Positions 7,985 through 15,967 of a stretch of 64,000 nt of DNA are shown here, piece after piece. The DNA comes from Marinomonas pollencensis. Its GTDB lineage: Bacteria; Pseudomonadota; Gammaproteobacteria; Pseudomonadales; Marinomonadaceae. Position numbers and translations under genes: made by a program. The DNA lies in assembly GCF_003387375.1 (NCBI RefSeq), contig NZ_QUNG01000005.1:1-64000 (forward strand), given 5' to 3'. Each line of letters opens with the position of its first letter. Position 1 is the stretch's first letter. The notes below the pieces were generated by a model that was not told the origin of the DNA, made no database searches, and worked only from the letters and a program-made list of their open reading frames with translations.

Positions 7985-8680
7985 TTATGCTGTCGCATAG
8001 TCGCGAGCGCCAAAAATAGCCGTACCAACACGAACCATGGTACTGCCAGAGGCAATCGCTGCAGATAAGTCGCCAGACATACCAATCGACAATGTGTCTA
8101 TCATGCTATCAGTCGCTGCTAATTCAAGGAAGGTTTGATGCAAAGGGGCATAAACCTCTTTTTGTGCTTGTTCGCTTTCTTGTGGCGCAGGGATGGCCAT
8201 TAAGCCACGCAAACGCAACTGTTTAAGTGACTGAATCACTCTCACCATCGCTGGCACTTCGTCCAATCGAATGCCCGACTTACTGTGTTCACCACTGATA
8301 TTTACCTGAATGCAAACATTCAATGGCGGCATATCGTCGGGGCGTTGCTCGTTTAAACGCCGTGCAATTTTTTCGCGGTCTATGGTGTGCACCCAATCCA
8401 TATTCTGGGCAATTAAACGTGACTTATTAGACTGAATGGGGCCAATAAAATGCCACTCGATATCCTCTAAATGCGCCAATGCTTGGCGTTTGTCGACCGC
8501 CTCTTGCACATAGTTCTCACCAAATAAACGCTGCCCAGCTTGATAAGCCTCTTGCAATGCTTGCAACGGTTTAGTTTTGCTCACCGCAAGCAAACGCACG
8601 CTGTTATCAGGGCGCTGATGACGGTGACTCAAGTCGGTAATTTGCTGATTAACGTGAGATAGCTTGGCTTCTATGCTCAT
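7985..8680 (-). CDS. yggS: PLP homeostasis protein YggS
   Basis: A pyridoxal-phosphate binding protein without known enzymatic activity that buffers free PLP and affects amino-acid metabolism. The cofactor lysine is K35 in A-V-S-K-T-K-P. Other family motifs are F-G-E-N-Y-V-Q-E, W-H-F-I-G-P-I-Q-S-N-K and S-I-G-M-S-G-D. Length is 231 residues with this start, as usual. The longer frame to 8737 begins with GTG and has no family support. AAGGAG lies 11 bases before the chosen ATG, a rather long spacing. It heads the yggS-proC-yggT block. Confidence 0.93.
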   Translation of the reverse strand: MSIEAKLSHVNQQITDLSHRHQRPDNSVRLLAVSKTKPLQALQEAYQAGQRLFGENYVQEAVDKRQALAHLEDIEWHFIGPIQSNKSRLIAQNMDWVHTIDREKIARRLNEQRPDDMPPLNVCIQVNISGEHSKSGIRLDEVPAMVRVIQSLKQLRLRGLMAIPAPQESEQAQKEVYAPLHQTFLELAATDSMIDTLSIGMSGDLSAAIASGSTMVRVGTAIFGARDYATA

Positions 8681-8794
8681 AGCAGCTGACGCTCCTTTGT
8701 TATCGATAACGGGAATGGTCGTCCAAAGACTTTTCACCAGACAGTAAAAAGCCGCGAGAAATTATACCACTCTTATTAGTTTGTAAATAACCGA

Positions 8795-9892
8795 CTAAAA
8801 GGTATAGAACTCTGCGCTGCTGGTATAAAGAGCACCATGAAACTCTATCCGATAACCTGACCGCTCTGCGACAGAATTAGTTGCATATCCGGACGCACGA
8901 TATAGATCGTCTAACGTCGAGTGCTCTGGGTAATAGGCGATACCTATGCGAACTCCCTCTTTGGTAAGACGGTTAGGCGTTTCGCTGGAAGCGGTTAGAA
9001 CATCAATCAACTTGCTCGCGATGACTTCTGCATCCTGCATATGACGAATACAAACCCCCATGACAAACTCACCTTCCCCGTAATACGCCACTAGGTCGTT
9101 ATCACGAATGGCGGTTTGTATCTTGGCCGCAACGTCTTTTAGTAGCGCATCATCATTCGAACCTACGGCGCTACGCAATTTAAGCGAAATCAATGCCACA
9201 CGCATAAAGTGACGACGCGAGTCTTTTAGCACGATGGAGAAATTATGTTGGAAGCTAAACGCTCTCAACAAGCCTGTTTGTGGGTCAAAGTGACTTGCTT
9301 CTAACAGCAGACGGTCCGCCTGCTCGCGCAGTGCAGCCGCTTCTATCAAGTGCGTACACCTTGTCAAACACTGCGTCGTTGCAGCATCAAGAGACGCGAT
9401 GCCGCGCCCAAATAGCAACATCAAATAGGCCCCATCGTATGGTTCATTGATATTAACCAAGACCACATCGCTGAAGTGATTCGCAGATAAAAAAGCATGC
9501 CACATTGACCAATCAGCAGACTGGTGAATATTTGCCTCATGACGCATGGAGCAAGACGGACTTTGCGTGAAGGTCTGCACCGCAGGCGGCAGTGTCATCT
9601 CACTGCTGTTGGGCGTTAGTAATTGAATATTGGTGTCATCATGACGTACTAGGTGCCATTCTTGGTCTTGTTCCGCTTGCGCCAACAAGGTTACATACGC
9701 ATTCGGTAAATCGCGCTTGCAATCGTCCAGTACTTGATCCCAAAAGAAGGAAATAGATTTCCCTTCTGCAATAGAACGCAAGTGCTGAGCCATCTCAGCG
9801 TTCTGGCGCGCCAATAACTCTCGTTCTTTTTCCGTTTGGAGAAGTCGAGTTTGTAATTCTTGAATATCAAGCGGTAAAGCATCAAACGCCAT
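8795..9892 (-). CDS. Degenerate GGDEF-domain protein
   Basis: A protein of 365 residues. It starts with a short coiled coil (L-Q-T-R-L-L-Q-T-E-K-E-R-E), then a GAF-like middle region to about residue 190. A C-terminal GGDEF-type domain begins at H-F-D-P-Q-T-G-L-L-R. The active-site loop reads Y-G-E-G-E-F (271-276) in place of GGDEF, so the metal-binding D/E and second glycine are lost and diguanylate cyclase activity is unlikely. The inhibitory-site motif RxxD is kept (R263-D266, five residues upstream), so it may bind c-di-GMP as a receptor (inference). No transmembrane segment is seen. It stands alone between yggS and the pyrimidine cluster. Confidence 0.8.
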   Translation of the reverse strand: MAFDALPLDIQELQTRLLQTEKERELLARQNAEMAQHLRSIAEGKSISFFWDQVLDDCKRDLPNAYVTLLAQAEQDQEWHLVRHDDTNIQLLTPNSSEMTLPPAVQTFTQSPSCSMRHEANIHQSADWSMWHAFLSANHFSDVVLVNINEPYDGAYLMLLFGRGIASLDAATTQCLTRCTHLIEAAALREQADRLLLEASHFDPQTGLLRAFSFQHNFSIVLKDSRRHFMRVALISLKLRSAVGSNDDALLKDVAAKIQTAIRDNDLVAYYGEGEFVMGVCIRHMQDAEVIASKLIDVLTASSETPNRLTKEGVRIGIAYYPEHSTLDDLYRASGYATNSVAERSGYRIEFHGALYTSSAEFYTF

Positions 9893-10028
9893 GTAAATGA
9901 ACCAAAATTAGGAAGACTTGATTATCAGATTAACCAGTCAATTACAAAAGTAAAGGCTAAATAGGCAAATAGGACAAAGCCTTAAAGGGATTTACGCTTT
10001 GTCCTATTAATTCGCAGATAAGGTCGTA

Positions 10029-11306
10029 TTACACCAGTTGGTAAACCCGTTGCCCTGAAATAAAGGTCGCCATAACCCGGCCGGTGAAATGGTCGTCTAA
10101 ATAAGGGGAGTTTTGCCCTTTGGTCTTGCGGTTTTCAAGCGTCCATTCCCACTGTGCCGTGCTGTCAAACAACACAAAGTCAGCAAAACTACCAACGGAT
10201 AGGGTTCCCGCTTCTAGGCCAAAGCAAGAAGCTGGCCCGGCGGTGAGGCAGGACAACACAGTAGCCAGATCCAGATCCCCTTCATCCATTAGCTGCATAG
10301 CAAGTGGTAACAACACTTCCACATTCGCCATGCCGGGCTCTGTCGCCGCAAAAGGCGCAACTTTTGCCATTTTTTCATGGGGCTGATGATCGGAGCAAAT
10401 GGCACTAATCACCCCTGCTTTGATGCCTTCAATCAGGGTTAAACGATCCCCTTCGCTGCGCAACGGCGGCAACACATGATAGTGGCCGTTGAATTGGTTA
10501 AGCACCTGATCACTCAACAACAAGTTGTGTACTGCCACATCGGCGCTCACATCCAAACCCGATGCTCTAGCATCGGCGATCATTTCCACAGATTTAGCAC
10601 AGGACAGGCGAGCAAAATGGGCGCGTACGCCCGTTTTTTCAACCAACAGCAAATCACGCATCAGAGCGACGGTTTCTGCCGTTTCTGGGATGCCAGCCAA
10701 ACCATGCATGGTCGACATCAACCCTTCATGAGCGCAGCCACCTTCCGACAAACTGCCTTCATCTGGCTGAAAAACCACCAGTAAATCATGGGTTGCTGCG
10801 TACTCTAACGCGCGTGACAGCACCTTGGTGCTGGCCATTGGGCGACGATGATTTGATAAGGCAACACAACCGGCGTCTGTTAATGACACCATGTTACTCA
10901 AATGCGCGCCATTTAACCCTTGAGTCAAGGCGCCCAGCGGAAACACATTGGCCATGCCTGCTTCATCAGCCTTGTCTTGAATCAAAGCGGCAACAGCGGG
11001 GGTATCCACAATAGGGTTAGTATCCGGCGGACACACTAATGTGGTCACACCACCAGACACAGCCGCGCGCCCTTCTGTGGCAATACTGCCTTTCTGGGTA
11101 TAACCCGGTTCACGCAATGCTACCGCTAAATCCACTAAGCCTGGCAACACCCAAAGCCCTTGAGCATCGACCACCTCGGCCTCTTCGAACCCGGCTGGCG
11201 CCTCACCTATTGCAGCGATTTTTTGATTCTCTATGTACAGATCCGTCACACGGTCTAATGCTTGGCTAGGGTCGATCACACGACCATTTTGCACTCGTAA
11301 TTTCAT
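10029..11306 (-). CDS. pyrX: Inactive dihydroorotase-like protein PyrX (PyrC')
   Basis: A dihydroorotase homologue of 425 residues lacking the metal site. The family motif D-x-H-x-H-L-R reads D-L-A-V-A-L-R here, so A61 and A63 replace both zinc-binding histidines, while R-E-P-G and the later S-D-H-Q-P-H-E remain. In Pseudomonas such PyrC' subunits have no DHOase activity but are needed to assemble aspartate transcarbamoylase with PyrB. The same role is inferred because it follows pyrB directly. An active pyrC must be elsewhere. The ATG at 11306 is preferred (AGGGGA upstream); 11318 is an alternative that would overlap the pyrB stop. Confidence 0.9.
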   Translation of the reverse strand: MKLRVQNGRVIDPSQALDRVTDLYIENQKIAAIGEAPAGFEEAEVVDAQGLWVLPGLVDLAVALREPGYTQKGSIATEGRAAVSGGVTTLVCPPDTNPIVDTPAVAALIQDKADEAGMANVFPLGALTQGLNGAHLSNMVSLTDAGCVALSNHRRPMASTKVLSRALEYAATHDLLVVFQPDEGSLSEGGCAHEGLMSTMHGLAGIPETAETVALMRDLLLVEKTGVRAHFARLSCAKSVEMIADARASGLDVSADVAVHNLLLSDQVLNQFNGHYHVLPPLRSEGDRLTLIEGIKAGVISAICSDHQPHEKMAKVAPFAATEPGMANVEVLLPLAMQLMDEGDLDLATVLSCLTAGPASCFGLEAGTLSVGSFADFVLFDSTAQWEWTLENRKTKGQNSPYLDDHFTGRVMATFISGQRVYQLV

Positions 11307-11310
11307 TATT

Positions 11311-12312
11311 TTATTCATCCCCTGCCGTTTGCACTTCACTGCTCTGCAGCTGACCACTCATCGCCATGGACAATACTGCCATGCGCACCGCAATACCATT
11401 AGTGACTTGATTCAAAATAACAGAGCGCTCGCCATCCGCCACTTCTGAGGAGATTTCCACACCGCGATTAATAGGACCTGGGTGCATGACTATGGCATCG
11501 GGTTTCGCCCAAGAGAGGGACTCCTCGGTTAACCCGTATAGACGGTAGAACTCTCCTTCACTTGGCAGCAAAGCCCCTTTCATACGCTCTTTTTGTAGGC
11601 GTAACATGACAACGACATCCACATCTTTTAAACCCGCTTCTAGGTCATGGCAAATGGTCGCGCCCATTTCTGTAAAGAATTCTGGCACCAAGGTCTTTGG
11701 CCCAACTAGTCGCACTTCGTCGACCCCCAAAGTAGTCAAGGCATGAAGCTGAGAACGTGCGACTCGAGAGTGCAATATGTCGCCTACAATGGCGACTTTC
11801 AAGCCATCAAACGTACCTTTGTGACGGCGAATCGTTAGCATATCCAACATCGCTTGCGTTGGGTGTGCATGACGACCATCCCCAGCGTTAATAATGGCGA
11901 CATTCGGCGTACAATGTTCCGCAATAAAATGCGGCGCACCACTGTCTGAATGACGCACAATAAACATATCACTCTGCATCGCTTCTAAGTTCTTTAGAGT
12001 GTCTAGCAACGACTCTCCCTTCGAAGTAGCAGAGGTTTCAATATTGAGGTTGATCACATCAGCAGATAGGCGTTTGGCCGCCAATTCGAACGTGGTGCGG
12101 GTACGAGTGGAGTTTTCAAAAAATAGATTAACAACGGTTTTACCGCGGAGCAAAGGCACTTTCTTAACCGATTGCTCGCCCATCGAGAGGAAGGATTCCG
12201 CTCGATCTAAGATTTCTGTCAAAATGGTTTTATCTAAACCATCCAAGGTTAAAAAGTGCTTTAGCTGACCGTGTTCATTTAATTGTAATGCCCGAGGGTC
12301 GGATCGCATCAT
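11311..12312 (-). CDS. pyrB: Aspartate carbamoyltransferase catalytic subunit PyrB
   Basis: Makes carbamoyl-aspartate from carbamoyl phosphate and aspartate, the committed step of pyrimidine synthesis. A protein of 333 residues, the long Pseudomonas-type PyrB with an N-terminal extension. Motifs are [13 protein letters not shown] (carbamoyl phosphate binding), H-P-T-Q-A-M-L-D and [10 protein letters not shown] near the C-terminus. There is no pyrI nearby; it should pair with the PyrX subunit encoded 4 bases downstream. Two ATGs in tandem follow GAGGAAAG, and the first is used. A hairpin about 60-90 bases upstream could affect expression. Confidence 0.96.
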   Translation of the reverse strand: MMRSDPRALQLNEHGQLKHFLTLDGLDKTILTEILDRAESFLSMGEQSVKKVPLLRGKTVVNLFFENSTRTRTTFELAAKRLSADVINLNIETSATSKGESLLDTLKNLEAMQSDMFIVRHSDSGAPHFIAEHCTPNVAIINAGDGRHAHPTQAMLDMLTIRRHKGTFDGLKVAIVGDILHSRVARSQLHALTTLGVDEVRLVGPKTLVPEFFTEMGATICHDLEAGLKDVDVVVMLRLQKERMKGALLPSEGEFYRLYGLTEESLSWAKPDAIVMHPGPINRGVEISSEVADGERSVILNQVTNGIAVRMAVLSMAMSGQLQSSEVQTAGDE

Positions 12313-12370
12313 GGTTTGCTTTCCTCAAACTGCAAAGACAGTATCGTCTTTCTCTGTGTAAGATAGGAAA

Positions 12371-12404
12371 ATGCCCAGTAAGGAGGTGTCCGTAACTGGG
12401 CATG
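12371..12404 (-). promoter_or_regulatory. Hairpin in pyrR-pyrB gap with anti-Shine-Dalgarno loop
   Basis: Read leftward, ATGCCCAGT and ACTGGGCAT form a 9-bp stem followed by TTTTCC, a weak terminator shape. The loop carries CACCTCCTTA, which equals the 3' tail of 16S rRNA and so is complementary to a ribosome binding site. It lies between pyrR and pyrB and may be an attenuator, a translational switch or a weak terminator (inference). Confidence 0.5.
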
Positions 12405-12536
12405 TGTGACGCTAAACGCTCACTTCGCGAGAAAACTCTATTGTGATTTCAAGCGTTTCAAGCGCGTTTGCTAACCACCTTATCCATCTGCTAATTGTCG
12501 TACGAGTAGACTAAAAAATAAAGTGAGATAAGCACT

Positions 12537-13034
12537 TTAATGAGCTTCAATCACAGAAACCGTAAGGGGTGACGGCCCAGACAGCTTAACCCTTTGGTCA
12601 GGATTAAGTGTTAACCGCTCACCAATCACATCTGCCTGAATCGGTAGCTCGTGTTTCCCCAAATCATACAAAATCGCCAAGCTAATACTGGCAGGTCGAC
12701 CAAAGTCGAAAATCTCGTTCATCGCAGCTCGGATCGTTCGTCCTGACATCAACACATCATCTACCAAAATAACGTGACGATCTTCAATGCTAGGCAGCGA
12801 GGTTTGATTTACTTTGGGATTGAGTCCAGCTCGGGTAAAGTCATCACGATAGAAGGTGATATCAAGCGTGGCTAATGGTGCATCGGTTGCGACCACCGAC
12901 ATCAATTGCTCTGCGACCCAAACCCCGCCAGTGTGAATACCCACGACAATCGGGTTAGTAATGCCCTTTTGCAAACAATACGCGGTGAGTTGTGTTTTCA
13001 TCGACGCGAGTGATTGCTCTAAATCTAACTTCAT
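12537..13034 (-). CDS. pyrR: PyrR pyrimidine regulator / uracil phosphoribosyltransferase
   Basis: A phosphoribosyltransferase-fold protein of 165 residues. The PRPP-binding motif V-I-L-V-D-D-V-L-M-S-G-R-T-I-R-A-A is complete, preceded by G-I-H-T-G-G-V-W-V-A. In Bacillus PyrR is an mRNA-binding attenuator and weak UPRTase; in Pseudomonas-type clusters it sits with pyrB-pyrC' and its regulatory mode differs. The start at 13034 has GGAG 6 bases upstream; the longer frame to 13061 is not supported. It belongs to the leftward yqgE-ruvX-pyrR-pyrB-pyrX block. Confidence 0.93.
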   Translation of the reverse strand: MKLDLEQSLASMKTQLTAYCLQKGITNPIVVGIHTGGVWVAEQLMSVVATDAPLATLDITFYRDDFTRAGLNPKVNQTSLPSIEDRHVILVDDVLMSGRTIRAAMNEIFDFGRPASISLAILYDLGKHELPIQADVIGERLTLNPDQRVKLSGPSPLTVSVIEAH

Positions 13035-13090
13035 TTCTACTCCACTATGAATTGATATCAATAAACGATGAACACTCAGTTCGTTGCTGA

Positions 13091-13555
13091 TTATGCGGTT
13101 GATTCCATAAACCAGGTTTCTAAAATCATTTGTGCGGCCAACCCATCGACTGAATTTTCTTTAAAGTTTCGATGGCCACCCCGTGCAATCACCTGACCTT
13201 TAGCCTCGTAGGACGATAATCGTTCGTCCATCATATGATAAGGGCGGTTAAAACGCCCATGAAGGCGTTTGGCAAATTTTCGCGCACGTTGACACATTTC
13301 ATTTTCTGAACCATCCATGTCCAGAGGCAAGCCCACAACAAACGCATCGGGCTTCCATTCATCAACCAGTTTTTGTATCTGATCCCAATTCGGAATGCCT
13401 TCTTTCGCTTTGAGTGGCGCTAACGGCGTTGCACTGCCGGTGATAGATTGCCCAATAGCCACTCCCATTCGAGTGGTACCAAAATCAAAGCCCAATACCG
13501 TATTAACAGTATTGGGCTTTGATTTATCGCTTTGTGACGGTGTGACTGTCATCAA
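13091..13555 (-). CDS. ruvX: RuvX/YqgF family Holliday junction resolvase-like nuclease
   Basis: An RNase H-fold protein of 154 residues, acting in Holliday junction resolution or 16S rRNA pre-processing in different bacteria. Catalytic motif F-D-F-G-T-T-R-M-G with the first aspartate, then V-G-L-P-L-D-M-D-G-S-E-N, D-E-R-L-S-S and the last aspartate in V-D-G-L-A-A-Q. The start overlaps the yqgE stop by 4 bases. Residues before V-L-G-F-D-F form a longer N-terminal extension than in E. coli YqgF. That region and the first catalytic motif are encoded by a perfect 17-bp inverted repeat (13482-13525). Confidence 0.93.
   Translation of the reverse strand: MMTVTPSQSDKSKPNTVNTVLGFDFGTTRMGVAIGQSITGSATPLAPLKAKEGIPNWDQIQKLVDEWKPDAFVVGLPLDMDGSENEMCQRARKFAKRLHGRFNRPYHMMDERLSSYEAKGQVIARGGHRNFKENSVDGLAAQMILETWFMESTA
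13482..13525. repeat. 17-bp perfect inverted repeat inside ruvX
   Basis: AAATCAAAGCCCAATAC (13482-13498) is perfectly inverted as GTATTGGGCTTTGATTT (13509-13525) around a 10-base loop. It lies in the 5' part of ruvX and encodes the segment from the N-terminal extension to the catalytic G-F-D-F. Read leftward it is followed by TTTTGG, so the transcript could form a long terminator-like hairpin within the coding region. Confidence 0.85.
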
Positions 13556-14118
13556 CCATGCCCTATATCCGGTGAAAGTCTTGCCATGTCAATTCCCAGC
13601 ACCTTAGTGGCGGCGGTAAATTGCATGTCACTTGGAGTATGGAATAATACGTCTAAATCAGCCTCACATACCAGCCAATCATTATTCGCAATCTCAGACT
13701 CTAACTTTCCAGCATCCCAGCCCGCACACCCTAGCGTAATACGGAACGCTTCTGGGCCATTGCCCTCAAAAATATGTTCTAAGCATTCGAGCGACGCCGA
13801 TAACGATACTTCGTTGGTGATCTTTAATGTATTGCTCCAGGATTTGTCGGCAGTATGCAAAATAAAACCACGCTCTGCCTCGACAGGACCACCATTATAA
13901 ATCGGCTCAGACGTTAGCCATGGACAGGCAATCTGTATGCCTAAATGGTCTGCTAGCTCAGTAAAATCGATATTCGATGGACGATTTATGATAATTCCCA
14001 TCGCACCATCTTCGGTGTGTTCGCAAAGATAAACCACGGTGTGCTGAAAATGCGGATCATCAAGATGTGGCATTGAAATTAGAAAGTGATCTTTAAACGA
14101 ATCGAAAAATGAATTCAT
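13552..14118 (-). CDS. yqgE: YqgE/AlgH family protein
   Basis: A protein of 188 residues of the UPF0301 family. Motifs are F-L-I-S-M-P-H-L-D-D-P-H-F, G-A-M-G-I-I-I-N-R-P, Y-N-G-G-P-V-E and L-G-C-A-G-W-D-A-G-K-L-E. The biochemical role is unclear; AlgH influences alginate production in Pseudomonas, and the gene nearly always precedes ruvX. The start at 14118 (GAGGG upstream) fits the family length better than 14160. First gene of the leftward pyrimidine block. Confidence 0.93.
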   Translation of the reverse strand: MNSFFDSFKDHFLISMPHLDDPHFQHTVVYLCEHTEDGAMGIIINRPSNIDFTELADHLGIQIACPWLTSEPIYNGGPVEAERGFILHTADKSWSNTLKITNEVSLSASLECLEHIFEGNGPEAFRITLGCAGWDAGKLESEIANNDWLVCEADLDVLFHTPSDMQFTAATKVLGIDMARLSPDIGHG

Positions 14119-14388
14119 ACTAATTTGCCCTCTTTTGTTGTGGAAACGCAGGGAACTCATGTCATTGAAGCACCTCAGAACAAGGCTGTTTTACATAGAA
14201 AAAATCGGCTAAAAAAGACATACCGACCTTTGCAGTATAGGCCATGCTCTGCATTTGCCCAGTAAGAACGCATAATTAATCTCACTTTCACTTCAAAACA
14301 TCCTGACCAAACGGTAGACTATTCACTTTGAGGCGCTCATTTGGGCCTCTAATCAGCACACCATTCACCCATTTAAGGAATGACAACC

Positions 14389-14538
14389 ATGTCTTTTCAA
14401 TCCTCGTCTACCAGGTTAAGCACACCGACATATGTCGCTGCGTTTGGCGGCGCGATGGATTTGGCTGATTGGCAACGTCACTACCGTGCGGAGTCCATCG
14501 ACTTACGTCTCTTTTTCCACAGCGGTTGGTCTTCTTAA
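14389..14538 (+). CDS. Unrecognised 49-residue ORF before the oxygenase
   Basis: A short frame with an AAGGA ribosome binding site about 10 bases before ATG. It begins M-S-F-Q-S-S-S-T-R-L and contains A-A-F-G-G-A-M-D-L-A-D-W and ends H-S-G-W-S-S. I do not recognise it. It is on the same strand as the Fe(II) oxygenase that starts 126 bases later, and could be a small protein, a leader peptide or a truncated relic. Confidence 0.3.
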   Translation: MSFQSSSTRLSTPTYVAAFGGAMDLADWQRHYRAESIDLRLFFHSGWSS

Positions 14539-14664
14539 CTCCCTGCTTCGTTGCATTATCCTATTCTTAGCAAGTAACAACCCTCGTTGTTGTACTTGTC
14601 ATATTGCCTTTGCTCGCCTCGTCGCGAGCATAACGACATGGCCTTTAGCCAACAGGAAAGTATT

Positions 14665-15504
14665 ATGAAATTAGAAGCCGTAGATTACACCAGCGCCACT
14701 GCACAAGAAGATTTTGTTAAGTCCCTTCACGACACCGGCTTTGGCGTTTTGAAGAATCACCCAATCCAAAAATCCCTAGTCAGTGCCATTTACCAAGAAT
14801 GGCAAGGCTTTTTTGATAGCGAAGAAAAATACGATTATCGTTACAACAAAGGCACTCAGGACGGCTACTTTCCACCGGATGTGTCGGAAACGGCCAAAGG
14901 ACACACTAAAAAAGACATCAAGGAATACTTTCATTATTACCCTTGGGGTCAGTGCCCAGAAGATAAAAAAGCCTTGTTGGCTCAGTACTACTCAGAAGCA
15001 AACAGTTTAGCGGCGGAGCTATTAGCATGGGTCGAAAAACACACCCCAGCTGACATTGCTCAACACTACTCACAATCGCTTTCAAGCATGGTTGATCACA
15101 GTGATCAGACTTTGCTGCGCGTTCTACATTACCCGCCACTAAAAGGGGATGAAGAACTTGGCGCCATTCGCGCCGGTGCTCATGAAGACATAAACTTATT
15201 AACAGTACTGCCTTCTGCTAATGAGCCTGGTTTGCAAGTGAAAGCAAAGGATGGCAGTTGGATGGACGTGCCTTGCGACTTTGGCACCTTGGTGGTGAAC
15301 ATTGGCGATATGCTACAAGAAGCCTCTGGCGGCTACTTTCCATCGACATCACACCGAGTGATAAACCCAGAAGGGGCGGACAAAACCAAATCGCGCATTT
15401 CATTGCCGCTCTTCTTACACCCAAAACCAGAAGTCGTACTGTCTGAGCGCCATACGGCAAAAACTTACTTACATGAACGCTTGGTTGAATTAGGCGTTAT
15501 TTGA
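14665..15504 (+). CDS. Isopenicillin N synthase-like Fe(II)/2OG-type oxygenase
   Basis: A jelly-roll non-heme iron oxygenase of 279 residues. The iron ligands are H173 and D175 in G-A-H-E-D-I-N-L and H230 in T-S-H-R-V-I-N-P, and the co-substrate motif R-x-S is R244-I-S. The N-terminal part (G-F-G-V-L-K-N-H) matches the DIOX_N domain. The substrate is unknown; relatives include isopenicillin N synthase, flavanone hydroxylase-like enzymes and ethylene-forming enzyme. The start has AGGAAAG 5 bases upstream and replaces a longer frame from 14587. It is followed by a strong terminator. Confidence 0.85.
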   Translation: MKLEAVDYTSATAQEDFVKSLHDTGFGVLKNHPIQKSLVSAIYQEWQGFFDSEEKYDYRYNKGTQDGYFPPDVSETAKGHTKKDIKEYFHYYPWGQCPEDKKALLAQYYSEANSLAAELLAWVEKHTPADIAQHYSQSLSSMVDHSDQTLLRVLHYPPLKGDEELGAIRAGAHEDINLLTVLPSANEPGLQVKAKDGSWMDVPCDFGTLVVNIGDMLQEASGGYFPSTSHRVINPEGADKTKSRISLPLFLHPKPEVVLSERHTAKTYLHERLVELGVI

Positions 15505-15522
15505 TTCTTTGCTTTTAAGACA

Positions 15523-15560
15523 AAAAAGGCGCGCTAAATAGTATTTAGCGCGCCTTTTTT
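15523..15560 (+). terminator. Strong terminator after the oxygenase gene
   Basis: A 13-bp stem GGCGCGCTAAATA/TATTTAGCGCGCC with a tiny loop, preceded by an A-run and followed by six T. It works for the rightward oxygenase gene and possibly for the leftward DUF190 gene. Confidence 0.9.
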
Positions 15561-15598
15561 ATCACCATGATAAAGGCATCTTCTTACAACAAAGCTCG

Positions 15599-15916
15599 TT
15601 ATTCTATGCCGCTGTAACCGAAATCTACCTCAGTACGCGTATAGAAGATCTTAACCTGATCTTTTGCTAAACGCTCAAATAACTCTGCCTCTTGCTCAAG
15701 GGTAACAATGAAAGTCACTTGCATCGGCTCATCCGAATCATCTAACCAGGTTTTATTATGGGCTTCACCATGATGCCCTATGCCCATCAAACCACTGGAC
15801 ATGGTTGCCCCTGGCAGCGATAACTCAGTGGCTAACGCCATTAAGTACTCTGGCACATTACGATTATCATAAACACGTCCGTAATAAGTATAAAACGTAA
15901 TCTGAGAACCTTTCAT
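15599..15916 (-). CDS. DUF190 family protein
   Basis: A protein of 105 residues with the ferredoxin-like, PII-like shape of DUF190. Features are the start K-G-S-Q-I-T-F-Y-T-Y, a helix E-Y-L-M-A-L-A-T-E-L, a glycine-rich stretch S-S-G-L-M-G-I-G-H-H-G, and a last strand P-M-Q-V-T-F-I-V-T-L. Members are thought to sense or regulate, but the function here is unknown. It begins about 50 bases after the HlyD-type adaptor gene, so it may be the last gene of the efflux operon. Confidence 0.75.
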   Translation of the reverse strand: MKGSQITFYTYYGRVYDNRNVPEYLMALATELSLPGATMSSGLMGIGHHGEAHNKTWLDDSDEPMQVTFIVTLEQEAELFERLAKDQVKIFYTRTEVDFGYSGIE

Positions 15917-15967
15917 AAACCACCTCTAAAAATAACACCATTGTATTTAACGTTGAGCTAATCCGTT

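Noticed and set aside
10029-11306. Active dihydroorotase PyrC
   Set aside because: Both histidines of the HxH metal site are alanine and the gene directly follows pyrB, so the inactive PyrX/PyrC' assignment is better.
14432-14668. 78-residue plus-strand frame before the oxygenase
   Set aside because: No ribosome binding site and it overlaps the better-supported 49-codon frame and the oxygenase start region.
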